A stretch of DNA of 12,778 nt, taken from the NCBI GenBank assembly GCA_021772235.1, contig JAJFMI010000140.1, positions 1 to 12,778 on the forward strand. Reading direction: 5' to 3'. The notes below the pieces were generated by a model. It saw only the letters and a program-made list of their open reading frames with translations, was not told where the DNA came from and did not search any database. Source of the stretch: Chlamydiota bacterium. Its GTDB lineage: Bacteria > Chlamydiota > Chlamydiia > Chlamydiales > JAJFMI01. Each line of letters starts with the position of its first letter. Positions within the stretch are counted from its first letter, which is position 1. The translations under genes and the position numbers were made by a program. This document shows positions 6,487-12,778 of this stretch, in pieces.

Positions 6487-8073
6487 TTATTTAGATCTTT
6501 CAGCTTCAGTCGCTTCAATTGTTTGGCGCAACTCTTGGAAGTTTGCAATCAACAGACCAAAATCATTTTTTCGCAGTGCGAGAAGATCAACAGGAGTTTG
6601 AGCTTTTACGGTTGCCGAACGCGTACGCTGATTCAAAAGTGCCATTTCACCAAAGTATTTTCCTTTGGTGAGCTCCGCAACTTTTTGATCCGCGCCTTTA
6701 AGCACATCCACTGTTCCATTCACAATGATGTAGAGATAATCGCCAATATCACCTTCGTTAAAGATGATTTCACCTGGTTCAAAATGCAGCGGTGCAATTC
6801 CTGATGTCGGTGCGATTTTTAGTTGCACGGCTTCTGCGGGGAAAATCGTATCGAGCAGCCAGGAAAAAGCGACTTTACATTTTCGGTCTGCACCAGGCAG
6901 TTTTGTCCAATAGACAGCTCTCCAGAAAAACCAAGCAAGGATGCCGGAGAATTTGATTTTGCCAAAGAGTTCTGCAACAGCGCATCTGTGCCCTAAGGCA
7001 CCGAGCATTCCCATGCCCTTAAAACCAAACTTCTTTTTCGGTTTGTCTTGAATAGCAGCCACAATATTATCCGCTGCAACTTTTCCCGCCCGCATGGCAA
7101 ATTGTGCTGTCGGGGGGCAGACTCCTTCTCCTGAAGGATGAGGTGTAGAGGCGCAATCGCCCAAAGCCCAGAGATGATCGCTTCCCTCAACTTGAAATGT
7201 GAGATCAGATTTTACGCGGCCACGCTCTTGTGGCAGATCGAGTCCTTCGATAAGAGGATTGGGGGAGGAGGGGACAGAAGAGACGATGGTTTTTGAAGGA
7301 ATGCGCTCGCCCGATTTTAAAATCGCTTCTTGCGGTGTTGCTGATGCTAAGTGCTCGCCAAAGCGAATTTCCACCCCACGCTTTTGCAAAATTTTCCCCG
7401 CATATTCACCAAGAGAAGGGCTGAGCTCGCGATCCATCAATCGATCTTTGCTGTGAATGAGGACAACGCGTAGGTCTTCTTTCTTTAAGCTGGGTGTTTT
7501 TTTTATCAAAAGTCGCGCAAAGTCATTCATCTCGGCCACAACTTCCGTTCCAGAAAAACCGCCTCCACCAACAACAAATGTCATGAGACGTTTTTTCATT
7601 TCAGGGTCTGTTTCAATTGCTGCAGCATCGATCGCATCGATCATATGATTGCGAATACGCAAAGCGTCCGCCAAATTCTTAAAAGGAAGAGCGTGCTCAT
7701 GAATACCGGTCATTCCACGAAAATCTGTTACAGTACCGAGAGTAAAAACCAAATGGTCGTAGGAAAGTTCATAAGGTTTATGAGTGAATTGTGGCGCTAA
7801 GATAATTTTTTTGTTTTGCGTGTCGATTTGGTCGATCTCACGAACAAAGATTTTTGTTTTGGGAAGCAGTTTGCGCAATGAGCTGACGGTATCAAAAATA
7901 CCAAGAGAGCCCCCAACAACCTCAGGCAACATCGGCTGATAGACAAAGTAGTTTTCTCGATTTACGAGGACAATTTCCCATTCGGGCAATTTCTTTAGCA
8001 GCTTTTCAAGCCGCATGGCAGTATAGACCCCGCCAAAGCCGCCACCCAAGATGACAATACGCTTTTTCTCCAT
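6487..8073 (-). CDS. ndh: Type II NADH dehydrogenase fused to a cyclic-nucleotide-binding domain
   Basis: This 528-aa protein has two parts. Residues 1 to about 410 form an NDH-2 flavoprotein: FAD-binding VILGGGFGG (7-15), a second nucleotide-binding motif FVVGGGGFSGTE (166-177) for NADH, the FAD-contacting LWALGDCAS (301-309), and a membrane-associating C-terminal part with hydrophobic and aromatic residues (about 375-410). Such enzymes pass electrons from NADH to quinone without pumping protons. Residues 428-510 form a Crp/Fnr-like cNMP-binding domain (FEPGEIIFNEGD, YLYIIVNGTVDV) with a phosphate-binding cassette FGEMALL...RTRSATV, including E476 and R485, the residues that normally hold the cyclic phosphate. 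Ordinary NDH-2 proteins are about 400-440 aa, so the extra domain is a genuine fusion in one uninterrupted frame. It is the last gene of the minus-strand cluster, 21 bp after the mutarotase, with no clear Shine-Dalgarno. Confidence 0.9.
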   Translation of the reverse strand: MEKKRIVILGGGFGGVYTAMRLEKLLKKLPEWEIVLVNRENYFVYQPMLPEVVGGSLGIFDTVSSLRKLLPKTKIFVREIDQIDTQNKKIILAPQFTHKPYELSYDHLVFTLGTVTDFRGMTGIHEHALPFKNLADALRIRNHMIDAIDAAAIETDPEMKKRLMTFVVGGGGFSGTEVVAEMNDFARLLIKKTPSLKKEDLRVVLIHSKDRLMDRELSPSLGEYAGKILQKRGVEIRFGEHLASATPQEAILKSGERIPSKTIVSSVPSSPNPLIEGLDLPQERGRVKSDLTFQVEGSDHLWALGDCASTPHPSGEGVCPPTAQFAMRAGKVAADNIVAAIQDKPKKKFGFKGMGMLGALGHRCAVAELFGKIKFSGILAWFFWRAVYWTKLPGADRKCKVAFSWLLDTIFPAEAVQLKIAPTSGIAPLHFEPGEIIFNEGDIGDYLYIIVNGTVDVLKGADQKVAELTKGKYFGEMALLNQRTRSATVKAQTPVDLLALRKNDFGLLIANFQELRQTIEATEAERSK

Positions 8074-8094
8074 AACTGCACATTAAAGAAAAAA

Positions 8095-8874
8095 CTAATA
8101 TATCTCTAGTTTGACTTCCAGTTGTGAAGAACAATTAACTGGTTTGCGGGGGTTTTTAGCAGAAAGAGGTTCGATACAGACATAACTAGCACCTTCAGGA
8201 TGAAAGAGCTGCCAGGAGTTTTCTTGAGAAGGGCATTCATAGAAAAGATGGAGCGAGTAGTTCTTGGTGTTGAGCAGGATGCGATTTTCAATCAGCGGAT
8301 CTGCAGGATGGAAGTTGGTATCAAAAGCGCCTTTAATAGAGATCTCTTTTTTATCATCGGTCACAACTACTGCGGGAGCGTCATCCAAAGCGTAATAGGT
8401 ATGAAAACCGATAACAGAAGGTTTTTCGCTCTCTACAGAATAGTGAAAGAGCAGACCCCAAGGCATCATTGTTGCCTCTAAGTGCATTTCAAAATCAAAA
8501 CCCTCTAACTTGCGTAGCGGAATTCCTGCCACCTCGTCTGAAGATTTTAAGACGGCTTTAATTTGTGTTGAGCAAGACTCATATTTCCAGGGGACATAGC
8601 GTGCGATGCCGTGAGAAAAAGGCTCGGCCGTTTTAATTCTCTGAATGTGTGGAAAAGGCGCGACATCGAAATCGGTTGGAATTTCAAAAGCCTCTCGATG
8701 ATGAAAATGGGGTCCAATTAGGGCGCCGAGACCTGCAAAGCGTTGCTCAAAAAGCTCTTTTGTCTTTTGATCAATAACCTCTACTCCATCGCGTGAAAAG
8801 CTTAGCAAGTTCATGCCACACTCGGGCGCGAACTTTGCCTTAAACGGCCCATTTTCTAGCTCAACAATTTTCAT
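8095..8874 (-). CDS. Aldose 1-epimerase-like (mutarotase) protein
   Basis: This 259-aa galactose-mutarotase-like protein has a beta-sandwich fold. Supporting motifs are LIGPHFHHRE (52-61), HGIARYVPW (88-96), GFHTYYAL (156-163) and YVCIEPLSAKNPR (231-243). H88, H158 and E235 sit where the family places its substrate-binding histidines and general base. The family interconverts alpha and beta anomers of sugars or hexose 6-phosphates; which sugar is used here cannot be decided. It is slightly short compared with GalM (~340 aa) and nearer the hexose-6-phosphate type. The start at 8874 has AGGGAA (8880-8885) five bases upstream and overlaps the methyltransferase gene by 14 bp, which indicates translational coupling. 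Confidence 0.82.
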   Translation of the reverse strand: MKIVELENGPFKAKFAPECGMNLLSFSRDGVEVIDQKTKELFEQRFAGLGALIGPHFHHREAFEIPTDFDVAPFPHIQRIKTAEPFSHGIARYVPWKYESCSTQIKAVLKSSDEVAGIPLRKLEGFDFEMHLEATMMPWGLLFHYSVESEKPSVIGFHTYYALDDAPAVVVTDDKKEISIKGAFDTNFHPADPLIENRILLNTKNYSLHLFYECPSQENSWQLFHPEGASYVCIEPLSAKNPRKPVNCSSQLEVKLEIY

Positions 8875-9472
8875 TTGGCTTCCCTACAAAAATACAAAAG
8901 CGCACATGATCGGCAGCCTCAGGTGAGACCAGGACAATTTCCCAATACTGGGCTACCTTATCAATCCACCACTGCCGTGATTTTAATGTAAGGTGCAATG
9001 TTTCACCAATCAGCTCACCAAAAGGCTCCTCTTCCAAATAGATCTGTAGCATCCCGCCTTTTTTCGTACGGCTTGCCATGCATTTAAACGCGCTATCGAT
9101 TTTCTCTTCAGGTAGGTGTTCTAAAAGATCGGCAGAATAAATCCAATCCGTAGTCGCAACTTCCTGGGGTAAATCCCAAACCGAAGCCTCAACAAACTGC
9201 ACTCGCTTATCGATATGGGCAAGCGTTTTGATCGATTCATCTAGAGCAGATTTCGTAATATCGACAAGTTGGACATCCATGCCGCGGCCCAAAAAGCGCA
9301 AAGCGGCGCGGCCTGTGCCACAACCAAAATCAGTGATCGAATCGCCCCGTACCTGTTTAGCGAAAAGAAAAAAGAGATGGGCGAGCTTATAGCCAGGGGA
9401 GCTCGACCGATAACGCTTGTCCTGCCAAATCTTTTCATATTTTTTCTTTTCGGTTAATAGTAACTCGTCCAT
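8861..9472 (-). CDS. Class I SAM-dependent methyltransferase
   Basis: This 203-aa cytosolic enzyme has the Rossmann-type SAM-binding core. Motif I is TDFGCGTG (47-54), the acidic end of strand 2 is VQLVDITKSALDES (D71 contacts the ribose), motif II is FVEASVWDLP (93-102), and motif IV is SADLLEHLP (113-121). It resembles small-molecule methyltransferases of the UbiG/type 11 class; the substrate is unknown. It overlaps the mutarotase gene by 14 bp and follows the small basic protein by 21 bp, so it lies inside a four-gene minus-strand cluster. The cluster order hints at no single pathway. Confidence 0.88.
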   Translation of the reverse strand: MDELLLTEKKKYEKIWQDKRYRSSSPGYKLAHLFFLFAKQVRGDSITDFGCGTGRAALRFLGRGMDVQLVDITKSALDESIKTLAHIDKRVQFVEASVWDLPQEVATTDWIYSADLLEHLPEEKIDSAFKCMASRTKKGGMLQIYLEEEPFGELIGETLHLTLKSRQWWIDKVAQYWEIVLVSPEAADHVRFCIFVGKPNENC

Positions 9473-9493
9473 ATGGCAGATTGTAACAGAATA

Positions 9494-9850
9494 TTACGTT
9501 TTTTTTGGGCCGGTAGGTGGTTTGCGTGCTGGCCATAAAATTTTGCGCGCCCAGTAATTCGCGCTCCAAGGATCATTTTTTGTAAGCTCACCAGCTTTAT
9601 TTCGAATACCCGCGCTTCGAGATAAATAATTTTTCTTCGCTTCAGCGCTATAATTATGGCCGTAACCAACAGCACCAAAATGCACCAATTTTACACGCTT
9701 TTCGCCATCTACTATCTTTGTAGCCAATACCATCATTTTCTTACTCTTTGCATCGGATTTTACGGGCTTGTTGAGCTCCCAAAGTCTTCCGCGATACTCG
9801 TACAGTTTGCCTACTTTTTTTAAATCTTTGACATTTTTCCCAGCACTCAT
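9494..9850 (-). CDS. Small basic protein resembling DUF5754 (phage/giant-virus family)
   Basis: This is a 118-aa, very basic protein rich in Lys/Arg. The C-terminal half has the pattern KLVHFGAVGYGHN (54-66), KKNYLSRSAGIRN (72-84), ELTKNDPWSANYWARKILWP (88-107): VxFG, a YLxRS-type block and NYWARKxLW. From memory this matches DUF5754 and related proteins in phages and nucleocytoplasmic large DNA viruses; I could not test this by search. The function is unknown. Residues 14-26 (GKLYEYRGRLWEL) may form a small beta element. The start is well supported: AAGGAG (9857-9862) lies 6 bases upstream of the ATG. It is the first gene of the minus-strand cluster, divergent from the tRNA genes. Confidence 0.75.
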   Translation of the reverse strand: MSAGKNVKDLKKVGKLYEYRGRLWELNKPVKSDAKSKKMMVLATKIVDGEKRVKLVHFGAVGYGHNYSAEAKKNYLSRSAGIRNKAGELTKNDPWSANYWARKILWPARKPPTGPKKT

Positions 9851-9893
9851 AACTCACTCCTTACTCCTACTTATAGGATAATTTCTTTTTCTT

Positions 9894-9923
9894 TTGATCG
9901 AAAAACATTAGCTGTAGTATGAT
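9894..9923 (+). promoter_or_regulatory. Candidate promoter of the tRNA pair
   Basis: TTGATC (9894-9899) and TATGAT (9918-9923) are separated by 18 bp and lie 17 bp upstream of tRNA-Ala. The match to sigma70 consensus is 4/6 and 5/6. This is the best pair in the short gap between the divergent minus-strand cluster and the tRNA genes, but it is a visual assignment. Confidence 0.45.
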
Positions 9924-9940
9924 GGGAGCATCCTATGGAT

Positions 9941-10013
9941 GGGGGCTTAGCTCAGTTGGTAGAGCGTCTGATTTGCATTCAGAAGGTCAGGAGTTCGACT
10001 CTCCTAGCCTCCA
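9941..10013 (+). tRNA. tRNA-Ala (anticodon UGC)
   Basis: This is a full 73-nt cloverleaf. The acceptor stem GGGGGCT pairs with AGCCTCC (one G-U). The D-arm is GCTC/GAGC, the anticodon stem TCTGA/TCAGA with loop TTTGCAT gives TGC, and the T-arm is AGGAG-TTCGACT-CTCCT. The discriminator is A and the 3' CCA is not encoded. It is followed 78 bases later by tRNA-Ile in the same orientation, and no rRNA gene is present nearby. Confidence 0.96.
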
Positions 10014-10022
10014 CTTTTCAAA

Positions 10023-10086
10023 GGATTTACTGGATAACTACTCTTTTCGAGGTCTTCTCGAAAAGTCTGAGTTATTCAGAGAATCC
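10023..10086 (+). other. Long hairpin filling the tRNA-Ala/tRNA-Ile spacer
   Basis: Almost the whole spacer folds on itself. The apical 9-bp stem CTTTTCGAG/CTCGAAAAG (10043-10051 with 10057-10065) has a 5-nt loop. After a small internal loop, 10030-10038 pairs with 10071-10079 (one G-U), then 10023-10028 pairs with 10081-10086. In total there are about 24 base pairs. No T-tract follows, so it is not a typical intrinsic terminator; it may guide processing of the tRNA precursor. Confidence 0.7.
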
Positions 10087-10091
10087 GTTAT

Positions 10092-10165
10092 GCGGTTATA
10101 GCTCAGTTGGTTAGAGCGCAACACTGATAATGTTGAGGTCCCTAGTTCGAGTCTAGGTAACCGCA
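10092..10165 (+). tRNA. tRNA-Ile (anticodon GAU)
   Basis: This is a full 74-nt cloverleaf. The acceptor stem GCGGTTA pairs with TAACCGC perfectly. The D-arm is GCTC/GAGC, the anticodon stem CAACA/TGTTG with loop CTGATAA gives GAT, and the T-arm is CCTAG-TTCGAGT-CTAGG. The discriminator is A and CCA is not encoded. It is the second gene of the likely bicistronic tRNA transcript. An Ala/Ile pair outside an rRNA operon is what I recall from Chlamydiota. Confidence 0.97.
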
Positions 10166-10181
10166 TACTTTTCTTCTCCAC

Positions 10182-10258
10182 TATACAATTTCGATAAAAG
10201 GTGTTATAATGTTCTTTGTAGGGCTATTTAGCTCATAATAGGTGTTATAGTGTCTTTT
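10182..10258 (+). promoter_or_regulatory. hipBA promoter with two 19-bp direct repeats
   Basis: TATACA (10182-10187), a 17-bp spacer and a perfect TATAAT (10205-10210) form a promoter. AGGTGTTATAATGTTCTTT (10199-10217) overlaps the -10 box. Its near copy AGGTGTTATAGTGTCTTTT (10240-10258) covers the Shine-Dalgarno AGGTG and the GTG start of hipB, 41 bp further on (about four helical turns). The repeats are visible. That HipB binds them to repress its own operon is inferred from how HTH antitoxins work. Confidence 0.6.
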
Positions 10259-10552
10259 AAATTGATTACTCCTGAAGAAATGACAGTATATATATCTAAA
10301 CAGTTAAGAGAAAGGCGATTAGCATTAAATATGAGCCAAAAAACTCTTTCAGACCGTTCTGGTGTGAGTCACAGCACGTTAAGAAATTTTGAGCGTACTG
10401 GTCAAATTTCTTTACTATCTCTTCTTAAATTATCTGTTGTGCTGGAAGCTTTCGATGATTTTAAAATCCTTTTTGCAGAAAATAATGAAGCGAATTTTTC
10501 TTCTTTGGACGAGGTATTAAAAGATACTTCACGAAAAAGGGGGAGAAAGTGA
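10250..10552 (+). CDS. hipB: HipB-like XRE-family antitoxin
   Basis: This 100-aa protein has a Cro/C1-type helix-turn-helix at about 14-70. LRERRLALNMSQKTLSDRSG is helices 1-2, VSHSTLRNFERTG is the recognition helix and turn, and ISLLSLLKLSVVLEA completes the domain. The C-terminal tail (DTSRKRGRK) is basic and probably flexible. In HipBA systems the antitoxin dimer binds operator DNA and holds the HipA kinase inactive. The GTG start at 10250 is supported by AGGTG five bases upstream; an ATG at 10280 would cut off ten residues. Its stop overlaps the hipA start (GTGA). Confidence 0.85.
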   Translation: MSFKLITPEEMTVYISKQLRERRLALNMSQKTLSDRSGVSHSTLRNFERTGQISLLSLLKLSVVLEAFDDFKILFAENNEANFSSLDEVLKDTSRKRGRK

Positions 10553-11745
10553 AGTTTGAAAAAGTCAATCTTGTACGAGTATTTTATGCTGGTGGTAGCA
10601 ACAGAATACTCATGGGAAGGCTTGCTGTTAAAAATCACAAAATTTTTTTTGAATATGATCGGGAATTTCTGAAACAGGGCTTAGAGTTATCACCATTTAA
10701 ATTGAAGTTGCAGCCAGGAGTAATTTCTACAAATGATTTTCTTTATGAAGGTTTATTCGGTATTTTCAACGACTCTCTTCCAGATGGATGGGGGCGATTA
10801 TTACTTGATCGAAAGCTAATGAATTTAGGCTACAACCCTGGAGGGTTTTCTCCACTTGATCGTCTTTGTTTTGTGGGAAAACACGGTATGGGAGCATTGC
10901 AATTTGAACCAGAAAACCCCGATGGAAAAAGCTTCTCCCCAAAAGATTTAGATAAAATTGCTGACGAAATAAAAAAATTCCAGGATGAAGACGACGATCG
11001 TTATATTGACGATCTATTACGTTTAGGCGGCTCTTCTGCGGGGGCTCGGCCAAAAATATTGATTCGGAACAGAGAAGATGATTGGATTGTAAAATTCAGA
11101 TCATCAATTGACCCAAGTGATATTAGCAGCATCGAATATGCTTATCACTTGATGGCGGTTAAAGCTAAAGTTGATGTGCCAAATGCAAAATTATTCCCCT
11201 CTCGAAAAACCATTGGATTTTTCGGTGTGAAGCGATTTGATCGAGAAAAGGGAAAGCCGATTCATATGCATTCAATGAGTGGTTTACTGCATGCTGATCA
11301 CCGCATTCCTTCACTTGACTACGAAACGATTATGAAAGCGACTCTGTTTTTAACGCGTGATGTTCGTGAATGCAAAAAGCAATTTCGAGCCGCTGTTTTT
11401 AATGTGCTCAGTCATAATCGGGACGATCACTCGAAGAATTTTTCCTTTCTTATGGATAAGAAGGGGAAGTGGATCGTTTCTCCTTCCTATGATTTAACAT
11501 TTTCTTCTGGCCCAGGAGGGGAACATAGTACAATGGTGATGGGAGAAGGGAAAAATCCAGGGTTGCAACATCTTCTTAAACTCGCAGAAATTGCTGATAT
11601 CAAAAAAGACGAAGCGTGTGAAATAATAGATGAAACAATTGCGGCTGTGTCTGAATGGGATTGCTTTGCCGAAGAATCAAAAGTAGGACGTACTTCTTCT
11701 AAATTAATTAAGTCTGCAATTCAGTCGGGTTTGCGACATTTTTAG
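10549..11745 (+). CDS. hipA: HipA-family serine/threonine kinase toxin
   Basis: This is a full-length 398-aa HipA-family kinase. The N-terminal 'couple' domain spans about 8-120 (YEGLFGIFNDSLPDGWGR, 66-83). The kinase core follows: Gly-rich loop GGSSAGARPK (160-169), ATP-site lysine in IVKF (K182), catalytic loop NRDDHSKNF (290-298) with D292 as likely base, and metal-binding D315 in SPSYDL. S162 aligns, by eye, with E. coli HipA S150, the inhibitory autophosphorylation site. E. coli HipA phosphorylates glutamyl-tRNA synthetase and halts growth; the target may differ here. All key residues are present, so the toxin looks active. The start is GTG, overlapping the hipB stop by 4 bp. Its 3' end overlaps the opposing EamA gene by 38 bp. 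Confidence 0.92.
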   Translation: MKFEKVNLVRVFYAGGSNRILMGRLAVKNHKIFFEYDREFLKQGLELSPFKLKLQPGVISTNDFLYEGLFGIFNDSLPDGWGRLLLDRKLMNLGYNPGGFSPLDRLCFVGKHGMGALQFEPENPDGKSFSPKDLDKIADEIKKFQDEDDDRYIDDLLRLGGSSAGARPKILIRNREDDWIVKFRSSIDPSDISSIEYAYHLMAVKAKVDVPNAKLFPSRKTIGFFGVKRFDREKGKPIHMHSMSGLLHADHRIPSLDYETIMKATLFLTRDVRECKKQFRAAVFNVLSHNRDDHSKNFSFLMDKKGKWIVSPSYDLTFSSGPGGEHSTMVMGEGKNPGLQHLLKLAEIADIKKDEACEIIDETIAAVSEWDCFAEESKVGRTSSKLIKSAIQSGLRHF

Positions 11746-12661
11746 AGACGATATAGCCTTGGCCAAGTTCTGCCTTATAGACAAGGTAGAGGCCTGTGCC
11801 AATAATCGATGTAGCGATGATAATCGGGGGAGAAAAACTCTCGCCTAAGATAAGCCAGCTGGCAATTGAGGCGAAAATCGGGCTGAGTAATCCAACAAAT
11901 GAGAGAAATGTGGCGGTCAGCTTTTTCAAAAGGTAGCCATAGAGATTGTAGCCGATTACGTTGGAAAGAACTGCAGAAAGTGCTATGACTTTTGCAAGCG
12001 GCCAGAAGCTTCCTGCAAGAATAGGAGTGGGATTCCAATCTTCTACAAGAAAAGAGTGACCTAAAGCCATCGAGCCGCCAATCAGCATGCTGGTCGCATT
12101 TGCCATAAGCGGGGAGACGGAATCTTCTTTGACAGACATCCGTAAAAGTACCCAGCCGTAGACGGAAAAGAGTACGGCACCAATGATTGCTAGTTCTGGC
12201 CAGCTGATAAATCCGAACGCCTTTAAAAATCCTTCAGAGCCTGTTTGTGTGAGCAGGACTGGAATAATGCCGCAAAATCCAACGATCATCCCAATCCATT
12301 TGCGTAGATTCATCTTTTCTTTGAAGTGCAGATAAGAGAAAAAGGCGGTGAAAAATGGGGAGAGGCTGTAGATAAAGCAGGCTTTTCCAGCTGTTAAATG
12401 GACGAGGCCCCAGTATTCTAAAATATTCGTTATGTAAATGCTAAAAAACCCTAGCAGAAATAAAGAGAGAAATTGTTGTTTAGTGATGCGGAATGATTTA
12501 CGGTCGGTAAAAAAAAGAATGATATAAATCATGGCCGAACCAAGCAGCATCCTAAAGGCTGTTAGGAAGATAGGGGGGCAAAATTCTAGAGCGTACTTGC
12601 CCAAAGGGAAGCTAAGAGACCAGATAGCGAATAGAATTATGGAAAGTCCGATGGCAATCAT
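11708..12661 (-). CDS. EamA/DMT-superfamily permease next to tgt (10 TM)
   Basis: This 317-aa inner-membrane transporter has two EamA domains and ten likely helices near 2-20, 31-52, 63-82, 87-111, 121-138, 154-173, 186-206, 219-240, 247-271 and 277-296. Family features include FRMLLGS after helix 2, LEYWGLVHLTAGKACFIYSL (81-100) and a second-domain helix ending in ILGESF (271-276). It shares little direct identity with the EamA protein at 4670-5569, so they are not recent duplicates. It starts 21 bp after the tgt stop on the same strand, without a strong Shine-Dalgarno, and is probably co-transcribed with tgt. The polar tail (about 299-317) overlaps hipA. The substrate is unknown; queuine or a precursor is a possibility from context only. 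Confidence 0.85.
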   Translation of the reverse strand: MIAIGLSIILFAIWSLSFPLGKYALEFCPPIFLTAFRMLLGSAMIYIILFFTDRKSFRITKQQFLSLFLLGFFSIYITNILEYWGLVHLTAGKACFIYSLSPFFTAFFSYLHFKEKMNLRKWIGMIVGFCGIIPVLLTQTGSEGFLKAFGFISWPELAIIGAVLFSVYGWVLLRMSVKEDSVSPLMANATSMLIGGSMALGHSFLVEDWNPTPILAGSFWPLAKVIALSAVLSNVIGYNLYGYLLKKLTATFLSFVGLLSPIFASIASWLILGESFSPPIIIATSIIGTGLYLVYKAELGQGYIVSKNVANPTELQT

Positions 12662-12682
12662 GGGACCATTTTAACAGGTGTT

Positions 12683-12778
12683 TTAAATTATGTCTTCCAT
12701 AATCTGCTGGCGGTAATCTTTCATCAGCTCGACCATATAGTGGAGATTGTGGATGGAGGCAAGGGTCAGGCCAGTGAT
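12683..12778 (-). CDS. tgt: Queuine tRNA-ribosyltransferase, C-terminal end (runs off right edge)
   Basis: Only the last 31 codons are in the window. The segment LTLASIHNLHYMVELMKDYR matches the conserved C-terminal block of bacterial Tgt (as in E. coli, TIHNLRYYQRLM), then ends QQIMEDII and a stop. Tgt exchanges the guanine at the wobble position of GUN-anticodon tRNAs for preQ1, or for queuine in salvaging organisms. The zinc-binding and catalytic residues lie outside the window. The EamA transporter gene follows 21 bp downstream. Confidence 0.8.
   Translation of the reverse strand: MTGLTLASIHNLHYMVELMKDYRQQIMEDII

Noticed and set aside
6477..6492. AAATAA/TTATTT hairpin between the ankyrin and NADH dehydrogenase genes
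   Set aside because: A six-pair A/T-only stem in an AT-rich gap; could end the minus-strand transcript but is not distinguishable from chance.
9919..10101. 60-codon frame across the tRNA genes
   Set aside because: It is the translation of tRNA-Ala and the spacer hairpin; the RNA genes explain it.
1..12778. CRISPR array, insertion sequence, integrase or replication origin
   Set aside because: No regularly spaced repeats, transposase or integrase motifs, or DnaA-box clusters were seen on either strand.

Overview
The window looks like a chromosomal segment of a bacterium with moderate-to-low G+C and a host-associated life, most plausibly an amoeba-associated member of the Chlamydiota. This is an inference. 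It rests on an ankyrin-repeat protein, two long proteins of no recognised family, two DMT-type importers, a stand-alone tRNA-Ala/tRNA-Ile pair outside any rRNA operon, two toxin-antitoxin-like modules and a small protein that resembles a phage/giant-virus family. No rRNA, insertion sequence, integrase or CRISPR array is visible.

Left part (1-2071): the 5' part of a YbjT-like NAD(P)-binding SDR gene runs off the left edge on the minus strand. Divergent from it is a compact two-gene module: a winged-helix protein overlapping a small nucleotidyltransferase. It has a good sigma70-type promoter whose spacer holds a perfect 15-bp palindrome. Directly behind the module lies a second, truncated copy of the first ~44 codons of the same SDR gene (about 87% identical), so the module sits between an intact and a broken copy of one gene.

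Middle (2072-6455): two unrecognised proteins, a 203-aa acidic one (+) and a 619-aa one (-), converge with only 2 bp between their stops. The 619-aa protein has a helical, partly hydrophobic N-terminal domain and three divergent ~100-residue repeats. Next come a ten-helix EamA transporter and an ankyrin-repeat protein, both on the plus strand.

Right-centre (6487-9850, minus strand): four tightly packed genes, probably one operon: a small basic protein resembling DUF5754, a class I methyltransferase, an aldose-1-epimerase-like protein, and a type II NADH dehydrogenase carrying a C-terminal cyclic-nucleotide-binding domain. The last is an unusual fusion that suggests respiratory electron entry under allosteric control.

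Right part (9894-12778): tRNA-Ala(UGC) and tRNA-Ile(GAU) are separated by a spacer that folds almost entirely into one long hairpin. They are followed by a complete hipBA toxin-antitoxin operon whose promoter and start codon carry 19-bp direct repeats. hipA converges with, and overlaps by 38 bp, a second EamA transporter. That transporter lies 21 bp downstream of tgt (queuine tRNA-ribosyltransferase, 3' end only), which suggests a possible link to queuine salvage. There is no stretch over 300 bases without a described feature.
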